Origin: Spirosoma pollinicola
Lineage (GTDB): Bacteria > Bacteroidota > Bacteroidia > Cytophagales > Spirosomataceae
Assembly (NCBI RefSeq): GCF_002831565.1
Contig: NZ_CP025096.1
Coordinates: 7,307,014-7,371,013, forward strand
DNA length: 64,000 bases
Direction: 5' to 3'
In this document: positions 46,577 to 55,066 of the stretch, piece by piece
How positions within the stretch are numbered: the first letter of the stretch is position 1
How the letters are laid out: each line of letters starts with the position of its first letter
Program-made: the position numbers and the translations under genes
The notes under the pieces: model-generated
What the model was told of the DNA's origin: nothing
Databases searched by the model: none
The model's input: the letters and a program-made list of their open reading frames with translations, nothing else

Positions 46577-46873
46577 ATGAACGTCTTTACCACGCCCCCA
46601 CCACACCCTACGAAACCGCCCCCACAGGCCTTCAGGGAATTCTATGCTACGTATGCCCCACGGCTTTGGGGATTTGTTCTACTCGCCCACCTACCAGCCA
46701 CTCAATCAGAAACCATTTTAATCAACACGGTTCGCAAAGCCTGGCAGCAGCTTCAGTCACCAATTCAGTCCAACACGCCTTGTTTCTCGCATATCCTGCG
46801 GGTAGCGTATTTGGAAGGCTTACCCATAAATTCATCCCTAGCAACGGCCATTCGGCAGACACGCCATCCGTAA
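46577..46873 (+). CDS. Small protein resembling a sigma-70 region 2 fragment
   Basis: A 98-residue protein: AFREFYATYAPRLWGFVLLA, then SETILINTVRKAWQQLQS. The pattern recalls ECF-sigma region 2 (FxxFYxxYxPxLxxFV...) but lacks region 4 and any sure -10-binding signature. It lies 18 bases before the HdeD-like gene and is probably co-transcribed with it. It could be a sigma-like adaptor or an unrelated helical protein. Confidence 0.45.
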   Translation: MNVFTTPPPHPTKPPPQAFREFYATYAPRLWGFVLLAHLPATQSETILINTVRKAWQQLQSPIQSNTPCFSHILRVAYLEGLPINSSLATAIRQTRHP

Positions 46874-46891
46874 TACGACAACTACATACTC

Positions 46892-47461
46892 ATGGAAACA
46901 ATCACCAAAAAACAAACCCCGCCGGGGTGGCTCACGCATCTGCACAGTGGCTGCTACGTACTGATGGGTCTTATTCTATTCATGTATCCCATCCAAGCCT
47001 CCACGCTATACACGGGTCTACTGGGCGGGTTACTGGTACTGGCGGGTTTGAGTACGGCCTGGTTTGGCTACCGCCGTCGGCAGGGCGGTCAACGCGATAA
47101 TTCCTGGTATCTCCTCTCGAGCATCCGGGACAGCCTGTTTGGACTTACGTTGCTGGTCGAGATGGATTCATCACTAAAAACAACGGTGAATATACTGGGG
47201 CTCTGGGCCATTATTTACGCCTTTCTGCAAGCCATCGAAGCCATGTTTTATTTTCTGGGCACCCGGGCCAATGACGACAAAGATTACTGGGTCGAAGTTA
47301 TTCACGCTGTTTGTGTGCTCTTGGCGGGCGGATTTGCGTTCGTGCTTATCATGCGACCGGAAGGGCAACCGACCTCCCTGCAATTTGGGAGCCTGTTTCT
47401 GATTGGATTGGGCATCATTCAGGGCGTACTGACCCAACGGTTACGGGCTGGGATAGCCTGA
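46892..47461 (+). CDS. HdeD/DUF308-like membrane protein
   Basis: A 189-residue protein with six predicted membrane helices: for example SGCYVLMGLILFMYP, LLGGLLVLAGLSTAWFGY, ILGLWAIIYAFLQAIEAMFY and VCVLLAGGFAFVLIM. The helix-pair pattern with GLxxxxxP-type turns matches the HdeD family, linked in enterobacteria to acid tolerance; the role here is not known. It lies in the same direction as the stress protein downstream. Confidence 0.75.
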   Translation: METITKKQTPPGWLTHLHSGCYVLMGLILFMYPIQASTLYTGLLGGLLVLAGLSTAWFGYRRRQGGQRDNSWYLLSSIRDSLFGLTLLVEMDSSLKTTVNILGLWAIIYAFLQAIEAMFYFLGTRANDDKDYWVEVIHAVCVLLAGGFAFVLIMRPEGQPTSLQFGSLFLIGLGIIQGVLTQRLRAGIA

Positions 47462-47615
47462 TCCGTTCACCAAATAGCATCGTCAAACAAAGCTCATACA
47501 GCCTACCCGGAAGGGCATAGGTACCCGATGAATTAAGATAAACTATGGCATTTTAACTGATCGGTAGCCATTTACGTACCAAATTTATACGTTTATCCTT
47601 TAACGCTTATCCTAC

Positions 47616-48083
47616 ATGGGACTTACAGTCATTGGTGTATTTACTACGACATCGGCAGCCGAGCAGGCCGTTGACCAATTAATCCGGGTCGGCACGCCCA
47701 GGAACACGATTGAGCTTTCACACCAGTTGGGGACTTCCCTCACGGATGATGAGTTGGTGCCAAATCCATCCACCAATGGAAGTGGTCTGCCCAGTGAAGC
47801 CTTACTTGACGAATCTGAAACGGGCGGTGATAGTCTCCAAACCTTTTTGCGTTCTGTGTTTGACGATGATCCGGGCAAAATCGATACATTCACCCAAACC
47901 GCAGCCACAGGTTCGGTGGTTATTATACAGGCCCAGACTGATTCGGAAGCCAAACGGGCGGCCAAAATTCTAACCGATAACGGCGCGGTGGATGTCAACG
48001 AGCGCATTGGTACCTATAATCTGGTGAGGACGTCGTTGAGCAACGCAGGAAAAGCAAATCTTGGCCGAACCAAAATCGAGTGA
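47616..48083 (+). CDS. YflT-like general stress protein
   Basis: A 155-residue protein beginning GLTVIGVFTTTSAAEQAVDQ, with a C-terminal repeat of the same fold (SVVIIQAQTDSEAKRAAKIL). It has the heat-induced stress protein YflT (GSP17M) architecture: a short strand followed by an AEQAV helix, twice. It is related to the minus-strand protein at 41488-41883. No signal peptide. It is likely part of a stress response; a specific biochemical role is not known. Confidence 0.75.
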   Translation: MGLTVIGVFTTTSAAEQAVDQLIRVGTPRNTIELSHQLGTSLTDDELVPNPSTNGSGLPSEALLDESETGGDSLQTFLRSVFDDDPGKIDTFTQTAATGSVVIIQAQTDSEAKRAAKILTDNGAVDVNERIGTYNLVRTSLSNAGKANLGRTKIE

Positions 48084-48131
48084 ATCGGTGTGGGCAGGAT
48101 TTGGCGATAGGAACAAGTATGAGTGAGCTAC

Positions 48132-48551
48132 TTACTTCCGGTTCGTTGTCAGAACGACATCACCGGCTGGATACTGAAGACTAACATCATTTTCGGCGGT
48201 GATAAACACTCGGGTAGGTTCGGCTACAGCAGTTGCGCTCACTTCGCCTTTCCTGGTTTTGGAGAGCAAACCAGAAGATGTATCGATCTGACCCAATTTT
48301 TTTACCGAATTGCCGCTGGATTCCATCCAGACGAGGTAGGATTCTTTAGCGGGCGTAAGTTTTTTAGGGTCGGCCAGGTTGAGCACCGTTACGTTGATGA
48401 CATAGTTTTTGTTCTTGTCCTTCTTAACTTTTACCTCGCCCGTGGCAGCCGGTACGACCGATGAGGTTACGAAATTCATCTTTATGGTTGAACAAGACCC
48501 CAAGAGTAGGCTCACACCGAGCGCAAGGATAACTGATTGAATCGTTTTCAT
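48132..48551 (-). CDS. Small lipoprotein, unknown function
   Basis: A 139-residue protein with a signal peptide and lipobox (LLLGSCSTIKM, cysteine near residue 20). The mature part is short, beta-rich and lysine-rich (VKVKKDKNKNYVINVTVLNL), ending YPAGDVVLTTNRK. It resembles no domain I can name. It is a single gene on the minus strand, converging on the stress gene. Confidence 0.75.
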   Translation of the reverse strand: MKTIQSVILALGVSLLLGSCSTIKMNFVTSSVVPAATGEVKVKKDKNKNYVINVTVLNLADPKKLTPAKESYLVWMESSGNSVKKLGQIDTSSGLLSKTRKGEVSATAVAEPTRVFITAENDVSLQYPAGDVVLTTNRK

Positions 48552-48905
48552 ATGTTTTAGCGAAATCGTTTAACAGGAAAATTGGTAATCAGCCGTCTAC
48601 CACTCAAAACTTACAGAGTATACCAGGAGCTTTATCCGGTTACTGATCAACCAAAGGTAGACTTGACGTTTCGCGTTAGCTATGACCGTGGTCACCCTAC
48701 TCTATGATGATTCCTGGCTAAACGCACAATCAATCTTTATATCAAGTAAGCTGACGAAGCCAAGCCGTACTGCATACGATTAGAACAGATACGGTGATTC
48801 CTTGGTAGTGAGGTTGACAGCCAGACATTATCGCCAGCTATCGTACCAGTCCGCTTGTTATTCCATTAAGCGCATTAATGCATTGATAATCAAGAACCTA
48901 TTTCT
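48552..48905. other. Divergent intergenic region (354 bp)
   Basis: Between the minus-strand lipoprotein and the plus-strand SPW/VKOR-like gene. No gene or clear promoter box seen. Confidence 0.4.
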
Positions 48906-50486
48906 GTGACAACTTTGTATCAATTTAAAGTCATATCGCACCAGTTAACAGCAGATGGAATGATGGAACAGGACATGGGGAGCCGGGGTGTGGCCCGGAC
49001 AAAGATGCAGGAGCATAAGGACCCGTCGAAAGATAAGATGAAGGATATGCAGATGGGCGGTCAGGACGGGGACATGATGATGAGTCCTGAGCAGCGGATG
49101 GACATGCTCCAGATGCACCAGAAACAAACGCTGTGGGTCTACTGGCTGGTAGTGATTCTGGGGTTCTGGACCATTCTTTCACCCCTCACTTTTGATTACA
49201 CCAAACAGGTCGTCATGCCCAGCGGAGACCGTTCGGTCTGGATTTCCCTGGCCGACCGGCTGCTGGTCTTAAAATGGAGTGATATTGTCTGTGGGACGCT
49301 GCTGGTTATTTTTGGTTATCGGTCACTATCCCCCAACCGCCCCATCAGCGTCTGGATCTGTTGCTTTGTGGGCATCTGGTTGAGCATGGCTCCCCTGTTT
49401 TTATGGTCACCTTCGGCGGCCAATTACGTCAACGATACACTGGTAGGTACGCTGGTCATGGGTCTAACGGTGCTGATTCCGGGTATGCCTAACATGATTC
49501 TCTACATGGAAATGGGTCCCGATACGCCCCCCGGCTGGAGCTATAATCCGTCGAGCTGGCCCCAGCGCTGGATTATGATCGTGACGGGGTTTCTGGGCTG
49601 GATGGTATCGCGCTACCTCGCGGCTTTTCAACTGGGCTACATCGACCACTCCTGGGACCCATTCTTCGGCAATAGTACGCTCCAGGTACTGAATTCGACC
49701 ATGTCGCATTCGTTGCCCGTATCCGATGCTGGATTGGGGTCACTGGCCTATACATTTGAGTTTTTGATGGGCTTTATGGGCAGCTCGGCCCGCTGGCGGA
49801 CTATGCCCTGGATGGTTACGTTCTTTGGTATTCTGGTCATTCCGCTGGGTTTCGTGCATATTTTCCTGGTGATCTCGCAGCCCATTCTAGTGGGTCACTG
49901 GTGTACGTTCTGTATTCTGGCAGCTTCCATTATGTTACCTATGCTCCCGCTGGAAGTCGATGAAGTGATTGCCATGATTCAGTACATGATCCGGCAGACG
50001 AAAAAAGGCGAAGGGTTCTGGAAGGTGTTCTGGAAAGGGGGCGGCATCGACGAAGGCGACATGGACAAACGCTCACCCGAACTGATCAATTTTCCAGCGC
50101 AACGTGGCACTATTTTTCAAGCCTCGATCTGGGGAATGAGTTTTCCCTGGACGCTGACCGTATCAACGATGCTGGGCATCTGGCTGGTCTTTTCGCCCTA
50201 CCTCTTCGGCGTTCCGATTCAGACACCGGCCGCCAGCCTGAACCACCTCTGCGGATCGCTCATTGTGGTCGTATCAGTGCTCAGTATGGGCGAAGTACTA
50301 CGAATCGGACGGTATCTGAACGTATTACTGGGCCTGGGCGTGGCCGGAAGTATCTGGTTTACCGGCAATGCTCCACTGGGCATAAGCATTAGCTGCGTCG
50401 TGGTTGGACTATTGATTGCCTGGCTGGCTATTCCGCTTGGTCCCATCACCCAGCACTATAGTGGCTGGGATAAATACATAAAATAA
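48906..50486 (+). CDS. SPW-repeat/vitamin K epoxide reductase-like membrane fusion
   Basis: A 526-residue protein. A His/Met-rich cytoplasmic N-terminus (to about residue 75) precedes two SPW-type helical repeats (LGFWTILSPLTFDY) and a VKOR-like middle domain with PPGWSYNPSSW and the active-site CxxC (HWCTFCILAA). A further SPW block (LGIWLVFSPYLFG) closes the protein. VKOR enzymes reoxidise disulphide carriers using a quinone; here the usual loop cysteine pair is not seen (IDHSWDPFFG region). The same two domains occur as separate genes on the minus strand at 52656-53629. About 12 membrane segments; inner-membrane protein. A start at MMEQDMG is possible. Confidence 0.8.
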   Translation: MTTLYQFKVISHQLTADGMMEQDMGSRGVARTKMQEHKDPSKDKMKDMQMGGQDGDMMMSPEQRMDMLQMHQKQTLWVYWLVVILGFWTILSPLTFDYTKQVVMPSGDRSVWISLADRLLVLKWSDIVCGTLLVIFGYRSLSPNRPISVWICCFVGIWLSMAPLFLWSPSAANYVNDTLVGTLVMGLTVLIPGMPNMILYMEMGPDTPPGWSYNPSSWPQRWIMIVTGFLGWMVSRYLAAFQLGYIDHSWDPFFGNSTLQVLNSTMSHSLPVSDAGLGSLAYTFEFLMGFMGSSARWRTMPWMVTFFGILVIPLGFVHIFLVISQPILVGHWCTFCILAASIMLPMLPLEVDEVIAMIQYMIRQTKKGEGFWKVFWKGGGIDEGDMDKRSPELINFPAQRGTIFQASIWGMSFPWTLTVSTMLGIWLVFSPYLFGVPIQTPAASLNHLCGSLIVVVSVLSMGEVLRIGRYLNVLLGLGVAGSIWFTGNAPLGISISCVVVGLLIAWLAIPLGPITQHYSGWDKYIK

Positions 50487-50510
50487 AAATCCTGAATAGC
50501 CCCTACTAAG

Positions 50511-51584
50511 ATGACTCAACCTTCCGATCCGTCTATTCAGAAAGATGTAATTCTGGTGACGGGCAGCAGTGGCCTGATTGGCAGCGCCGTGGTTCACAAA
50601 CTAGGTTTACTCAATACCGTAATTGGGTTTGACCGGGCTGGTCCACCCTATCCGCCTGAAGAAGCCGTTTGTATCACGGCCGACATGACCGACAAAGCCA
50701 GTATCGAACAGGCACTAGCTGAGGTACGCGAACGGTTTGGCAACCGGATTGCCTCCGTCGTTCACCTGGCGGCTTATTACGATTTTTCCGGCGAACCGAG
50801 TCCGTTGTATGAAAACCTAACGGTGCAGGGCACAAAGCATCTGCTGGAAGCCCTGCAATCGTTTGAGGTAGAGCAGTTTATTTTTTCGAGCAGTAACCTC
50901 ATCTACAAGCCAACGACGCCCGGTCATCCGCTCGATGAAAATGCCCCGCTCGATCCGGCCTGGGATTATCCAAAATCGAAAGTAGAAACCGAAAACGTTA
51001 TTCACCAGCAACGCGGTCAGATTCCAACGGTGATTCTACGAATTGCTGGAGCTTACAACGAAATGGGGCACTCGGTGCCGGTTGTTCATCAGATTCAGCG
51101 GATCTACGAACGTACGCTAACGAGTCATTTTTATTCGGGCGATACGGCTTCGGGCAATGCCTACGTTCACATAGACGATGTGGTGGACGCCATCCGTCTC
51201 ACTATTGAACAGCATCATCAACTGGCACCGGAAACTGTTTTCAATATCGGCGAAGCGAAACCGGTCAGTTACGGGGAGATTCAGGAAACAACCGGACAGG
51301 TACTTTACGGAACCGACTGGACAACGATTGAGCTTCCCAAACTACTGGCCAAAGCGGGTGCCTATGCGCAGGATCTGGTGGGCGATCCGTTCATAAAGCC
51401 CTGGATGATTGAGCGGGCCGATGACCATTATGAACTAAATATCGACAAAGCGAAACAGCAACTGAACTGGCAACCGCGATATACCCTGATGACAACCTTG
51501 CCAACGATCATCAAGAACTTACAGGCTCATCCGGACCTCTGGTATAAAGTCAATGGCCTGGAACTACCCAGTGAGTTGCAGTAG
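50511..51584 (+). CDS. NAD-dependent epimerase/dehydratase (extended SDR)
   Basis: A 357-residue protein with the extended-SDR Rossmann motif LVTGSSGLIGSAVV and a substrate-side HLAAYYDFSGEPSP. The catalytic YPKSK follows (Y and K of YxxxK). Substrates are probably nucleotide sugars or related compounds; none can be assigned. It is 24 bases after the SPW/VKOR-like gene. Confidence 0.9.
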   Translation: MTQPSDPSIQKDVILVTGSSGLIGSAVVHKLGLLNTVIGFDRAGPPYPPEEAVCITADMTDKASIEQALAEVRERFGNRIASVVHLAAYYDFSGEPSPLYENLTVQGTKHLLEALQSFEVEQFIFSSSNLIYKPTTPGHPLDENAPLDPAWDYPKSKVETENVIHQQRGQIPTVILRIAGAYNEMGHSVPVVHQIQRIYERTLTSHFYSGDTASGNAYVHIDDVVDAIRLTIEQHHQLAPETVFNIGEAKPVSYGEIQETTGQVLYGTDWTTIELPKLLAKAGAYAQDLVGDPFIKPWMIERADDHYELNIDKAKQQLNWQPRYTLMTTLPTIIKNLQAHPDLWYKVNGLELPSELQ

Positions 51585-51642
51585 ACATAGTTCTAAAAAA
51601 GAACCCCAACGAGTTCTTTTTTAGTGGCAGCAATAGCCGCAA

Positions 51643-52632
51643 TTATTTCCTGATAGTCAGAAATATTCCCGCTATCACTGCCAAACTCAAAGCAGCCAAG
51701 GGTAACTTGTTTTTGGCCGCCCAGAACTCCGGACTCATTGACCACGACTGGTTCTCGAAAGGACCATGGGCACCGTGGTCACCGGGTATCGGTTCCCACA
51801 AATTATCCTGCCGGTCGGGCGACTCGGGTTCGGAAGTCATCTGACCATCAAAGCCTGTCTTTGCCAGTACGTAGTCGACCACCGTTGGCGCTAACTTATT
51901 GCCGACAATGGCTTCGACGGTGGGCCAGCCAATGTAATATTCCCGGTGATTGTGCTTGCTGGCATACACAATACCCCTGGCCGCTACTTCCGGCTCATAA
52001 ATGGTACCCATTGGGCGGGGTTTGCGGGGCAAACGGCTCTTGACGAAGCCAAACTGGGTGGTGTTCATGGCGGGCAGCTGCACCATACAGGTTTTTATTT
52101 CACTTTTATCGTGCAGCAGTTCAGTACGCAGGGAATCGTAAAAACCGTGAATGGCGTGTTTGGACGCACAATACGCTGATTGCAGCGGAATACCCCGATA
52201 CGCTAAGGCCGACCCAACGAAAATAATACTGCCCCGGTTGCGCGGTTGCATTCGTTTTAGAGCCGACATGGCTCCGTATACCTGGCCCAAGTACGTGACT
52301 TCCGTTACCCGTTTGTATTCTTCGGCTTTCATTTCTTTGATGGGCGAAAAAACGCTGTTCATGGCGTTGTTGACCCACACGTCGATTGGTCCGAGCGTTG
52401 CCTCAATTTCATCGGCGGCTTTCTCAATGGCTTCCGCATCGGCTACGTCGAGCTGGCAGATGAGCGCCCGTCCCCCACAGGCTTCTACTTCTTTTTTGGC
52501 GCCTTCGAGTCCATCGATGCCACGGGCTATTAGGGCCACGTCGGCGCCTTCTTTGGCAAATTCCCGGACAATCGCCCGACCTAATCCGGCGGATGCCCCG
52601 GTAACGACCACTACTTTTTTCCCTTGATCCAT
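51643..52632 (-). CDS. Short-chain dehydrogenase/reductase with C-terminal hydrophobic segment
   Basis: A 329-residue protein. VVTGASAGLGRAIV (TGxxxGxG) binds NAD(P), NNAMNS is the NNAG-type motif, and YCASK is the YxxxK catalytic site. The last residues (LALSLAVIAGIFLTIRK) form a hydrophobic tail that could anchor it. It is a separate minus-strand gene, convergent with the epimerase. Confidence 0.88.
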   Translation of the reverse strand: MDQGKKVVVVTGASAGLGRAIVREFAKEGADVALIARGIDGLEGAKKEVEACGGRALICQLDVADAEAIEKAADEIEATLGPIDVWVNNAMNSVFSPIKEMKAEEYKRVTEVTYLGQVYGAMSALKRMQPRNRGSIIFVGSALAYRGIPLQSAYCASKHAIHGFYDSLRTELLHDKSEIKTCMVQLPAMNTTQFGFVKSRLPRKPRPMGTIYEPEVAARGIVYASKHNHREYYIGWPTVEAIVGNKLAPTVVDYVLAKTGFDGQMTSEPESPDRQDNLWEPIPGDHGAHGPFENQSWSMSPEFWAAKNKLPLAALSLAVIAGIFLTIRK

Positions 52633-52655
52633 TGTGTTTATCCTAAGTTAGAAAC

Positions 52656-53039
52656 TTACTTTCTTTCGGCTGACGTAGTAACCACGCTATGGGCTGGTTT
52701 TTTTGTGAATAACGAGCGCCAGCCACCCCCGAACCGATTTTTGATGGTTCCCCGGATGAGCGAAAGCCCAATTAGCAACAGGCCGCAGCTCATTTCAGTC
52801 AGTACTAAGTGTGTACCCTGATGATGAAGAATCCACGGAGCAATCAGCAGCCACAACCCAACCAGCATATTTACGTACCTGACGCTACGGGTCGACTCGC
52901 TGATGGAAATGACCGCCATCGACACGATAATTGGTCCGACGATATGTTCGTGATTGGCTACAGGTTTGGGCAGATTCCAGACGGCCGGTAAAACCATCAA
53001 TCCTATACCAATTCCGATGCTAACGAGCTTGGCCCACAT
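52656..53039 (-). CDS. SPW-repeat membrane protein
   Basis: A 127-residue protein started at 53039 (MWAKLVSIGIGIGLM), just after the VKOR-like gene; the frame reads upstream but is unlikely to be used. It has four hydrophobic segments with the SPW-type pattern LVGLWLLIAPWIL. It is the split version of the domain fused in the 526-residue protein at 48906. Two bases separate it from the VKOR-like gene, so they are probably one unit with paired function. Confidence 0.75.
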   Translation of the reverse strand: MWAKLVSIGIGIGLMVLPAVWNLPKPVANHEHIVGPIIVSMAVISISESTRSVRYVNMLVGLWLLIAPWILHHQGTHLVLTEMSCGLLLIGLSLIRGTIKNRFGGGWRSLFTKKPAHSVVTTSAERK

Positions 53040-53041
53040 GA

Positions 53042-53629
53042 TCAGATGACAGTTGAACTGATTTCTTTGTCGCCCCAGAAGGCGTTCCAGACTGACCATT
53101 CGTTTTGCTTCACCCGTTGCAGGTATTGTAGACTGGCCAGTACTTCATCCATTGCGGGACCAATTAACAGCGTCGAGATAGCTGCCGATACCAGACATAA
53201 GCTGCACCAAGCATGTATTAAAACAGGCTGTACAATCACCAGAGATAAACTGGTTACGCCGACGGGTCCTACCACAACGCCAAAAAACAGGACGTGCCAG
53301 GGACTGGTTTTCCAGCGTTTGGCATCGCCCAGACTTCCACCAACGGCGTCCAGTAAATAGGCAAACGCCCCTAACAAAGCGTCGGGAATGGGCAATGCCT
53401 TCGCAAGGGACGAATTCAGAACAGCCTCACTGGAGGACGAACCGAAAAAAGGGTCCCAAATGCTGGGAATCAGCCGCAACTGATAAGCACTCAGGTACAG
53501 GGCCAGTAGTAAACCCATACTGGCTCCAGCCACAAGGGGACACCGTTCACGCCATTCGGATGGGTTATAACTCCAGCCGGGCGGAATAGCCGTTGAGTCA
53601 ATAGGCGGAGAATAAGTAGTCTTTAGCAT
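53042..53629 (-). CDS. Vitamin K epoxide reductase-like protein
   Basis: A 195-residue protein: PPGWSYNPSEWRERC, WDPFFG, PIPDALLGAFAYL and the CxxC site AWCSLCLVSAA. The region where VKOR normally carries two extra cysteines reads SIWDPFFGSSSS, without cysteine. It is homologous along most of its length to the middle of the 48906 protein. It is in a tight minus-strand unit with the SPW gene and the SpoIIAA-like gene (8 bases). Confidence 0.8.
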   Translation of the reverse strand: MLKTTYSPPIDSTAIPPGWSYNPSEWRERCPLVAGASMGLLLALYLSAYQLRLIPSIWDPFFGSSSSEAVLNSSLAKALPIPDALLGAFAYLLDAVGGSLGDAKRWKTSPWHVLFFGVVVGPVGVTSLSLVIVQPVLIHAWCSLCLVSAAISTLLIGPAMDEVLASLQYLQRVKQNEWSVWNAFWGDKEISSTVI

Positions 53630-53637
53630 CCGGCGCT

Positions 53638-54000
53638 CTATTTGTCAGCTTTTATCCACTGTCGAGCCTCTTCTTTTTCGTCCAGCGAAAACTGTTTGGC
53701 ATGGATGCCGGGAACCAGATCGGCCAGGAACGTTGAAATCTTGGTCCAGGTATCATCCGAAACAAAGGCGGCTTTGTCAAAATCGCCCAGGTGCGTTACG
53801 TCAAACTTCAGGTCGGTTAGGGCCGCTTTCACCGTAACGGCATCCATATCGTCCGCTTCCACATAAACACGCAGTTTACCCAGCGTATCGCTTTTCCGGT
53901 CCAGTTTTCCGGCCCAAGGCTTAATATCGGCTTTCGTAATCGTACCAGTCATACGGAAGCCAACAATGTTATCATCCTGAAAATCAATGGCTGTAATCAT
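53638..54000 (-). CDS. SpoIIAA-like/STAS-type small protein
   Basis: A 120-residue protein: IVGFRMTGTITKADIKPWAG, LRVYVEADDMDAVTV, AFVSDDTWTKISTFLADLVPG. This is the pattern of the SpoIIAA-like family (DUF3478). There is no catalytic site. It heads the minus-strand group with the VKOR- and SPW-like genes. Confidence 0.75.
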   Translation of the reverse strand: MITAIDFQDDNIVGFRMTGTITKADIKPWAGKLDRKSDTLGKLRVYVEADDMDAVTVKAALTDLKFDVTHLGDFDKAAFVSDDTWTKISTFLADLVPGIHAKQFSLDEKEEARQWIKADK

Positions 54001-54148
54001 TACCGTTGTCTATTAAAACAAGCAATCAAGTGGTAAAAGACACTAAAATCTATTTAGTAGGAAGCCACAGGAGTAAACGATTTGCCCAATTTGGATCGAA
54101 CAGGAGAGCTACTCCCAATGGATTAAGTGGCTATCCTCCATTTCGTTA

Positions 54149-54574
54149 TTAATTCTTCGTCAAAGACATTAATTCAGTACGTACGTTATCCTCGGCCTGG
54201 TACCAGAATTTGAAGGGAGCGTAGATCGTTCCTTCATATTCTTTTAGCCGCCTGTAAAATGCGTTAAGCGATGGCGCATTCTAAGGCAGTAAATCCTGAT
54301 TATTAACAAATGCAGCTCGTTCTATGGGTCGTAAACGCTGCCAACATAGCCAGCTCTGGCTTGACAAATGCACTTTTAAGTAAGCGTTAATGGATTCGCT
54401 CTCGGCAGGGTCCCGGTAATCGGAGGTTTGACGGCAATACGTCCGTATCGCTTTGATAATACATATCAGCGTAGCTACCGAATTAACAGAGTTCGTTCGT
54501 TTATGGAGGTAGAGTCTGCGTAAACATCGGATGACAGAGCGGGAAGACATGATCGACTTGTTGAAGGTGACCAA
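54149..54574 (-). pseudogene. Stop-interrupted small gene
   Basis: A 97-residue frame from 54574 ends in TAG (54281-54283), and the same frame then continues with 43 protein-like codons (NAPSLNAFYRRLKEYEGTIY, then APFKFWYQAEDNVRTELM) to a stop at 54149-54151. Reading past the TAG gives about 140 residues. The coherent second half suggests a nonsense mutation. The family is unknown. The ATG at 54574 may not be the original start. Confidence 0.4.
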
Positions 54575-55066
54575 AAGTATCGGATTCTAGTGGAGTCGCC
54601 AATGATGGTTATCATCCTGGCTAATGATGACCATCATCCTGTAAGATCGAGTCTGATTTCGCCTGATAGCTAACCCGTCAACCCACCAGCCGAAAAGTTT
54701 GAAATACTTTGCCAGAAATTCATAAACAGAAATTTCTATTCCTTAAGAAGCCAATTAACCGACTGAGAAAGCGCAGAAGTAAAGCCGTTAACCATCATAG
54801 GACAGGGTGATGGATGTCATAGACAGGATAATTGGGCAATTCTACATTTGTCAGGTAAATCAAGTGCTTATGAGCGCTTAGTACTAACCTGTTAAATTTC
54901 AATTAATAAGCTCTCTAATAGAGAACGCTTGGAGTGCTTTTGAGTACCTTTTTAAAAAAATAGGACAGAAAGGATAGACAAGTAAACCTTCTGTGCGCCC
55001 ACGACTAGAGAAGACTTTAGCCACGTAGCTATCGCAAACCCCATCGGCCAGGGAAAACAATTTCGA
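54575..55066. other. Region upstream of the respiratory operon
   Basis: About 490 bases with no gene. An inverted repeat TGATGGTTATCAT / ATGATGACCATCA lies at 54603-54636. The promoter of the cytochrome c oxidase operon should be here, but no clear box was found; an A-rich run lies near 54953-54963. Confidence 0.4.
54603..54636. repeat. Inverted repeat upstream of coxB
   Basis: 13-base arms TGATGGTTATCAT and ATGATGACCATCA with one mismatch and an 8-base loop. Could be regulatory. Confidence 0.5.
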
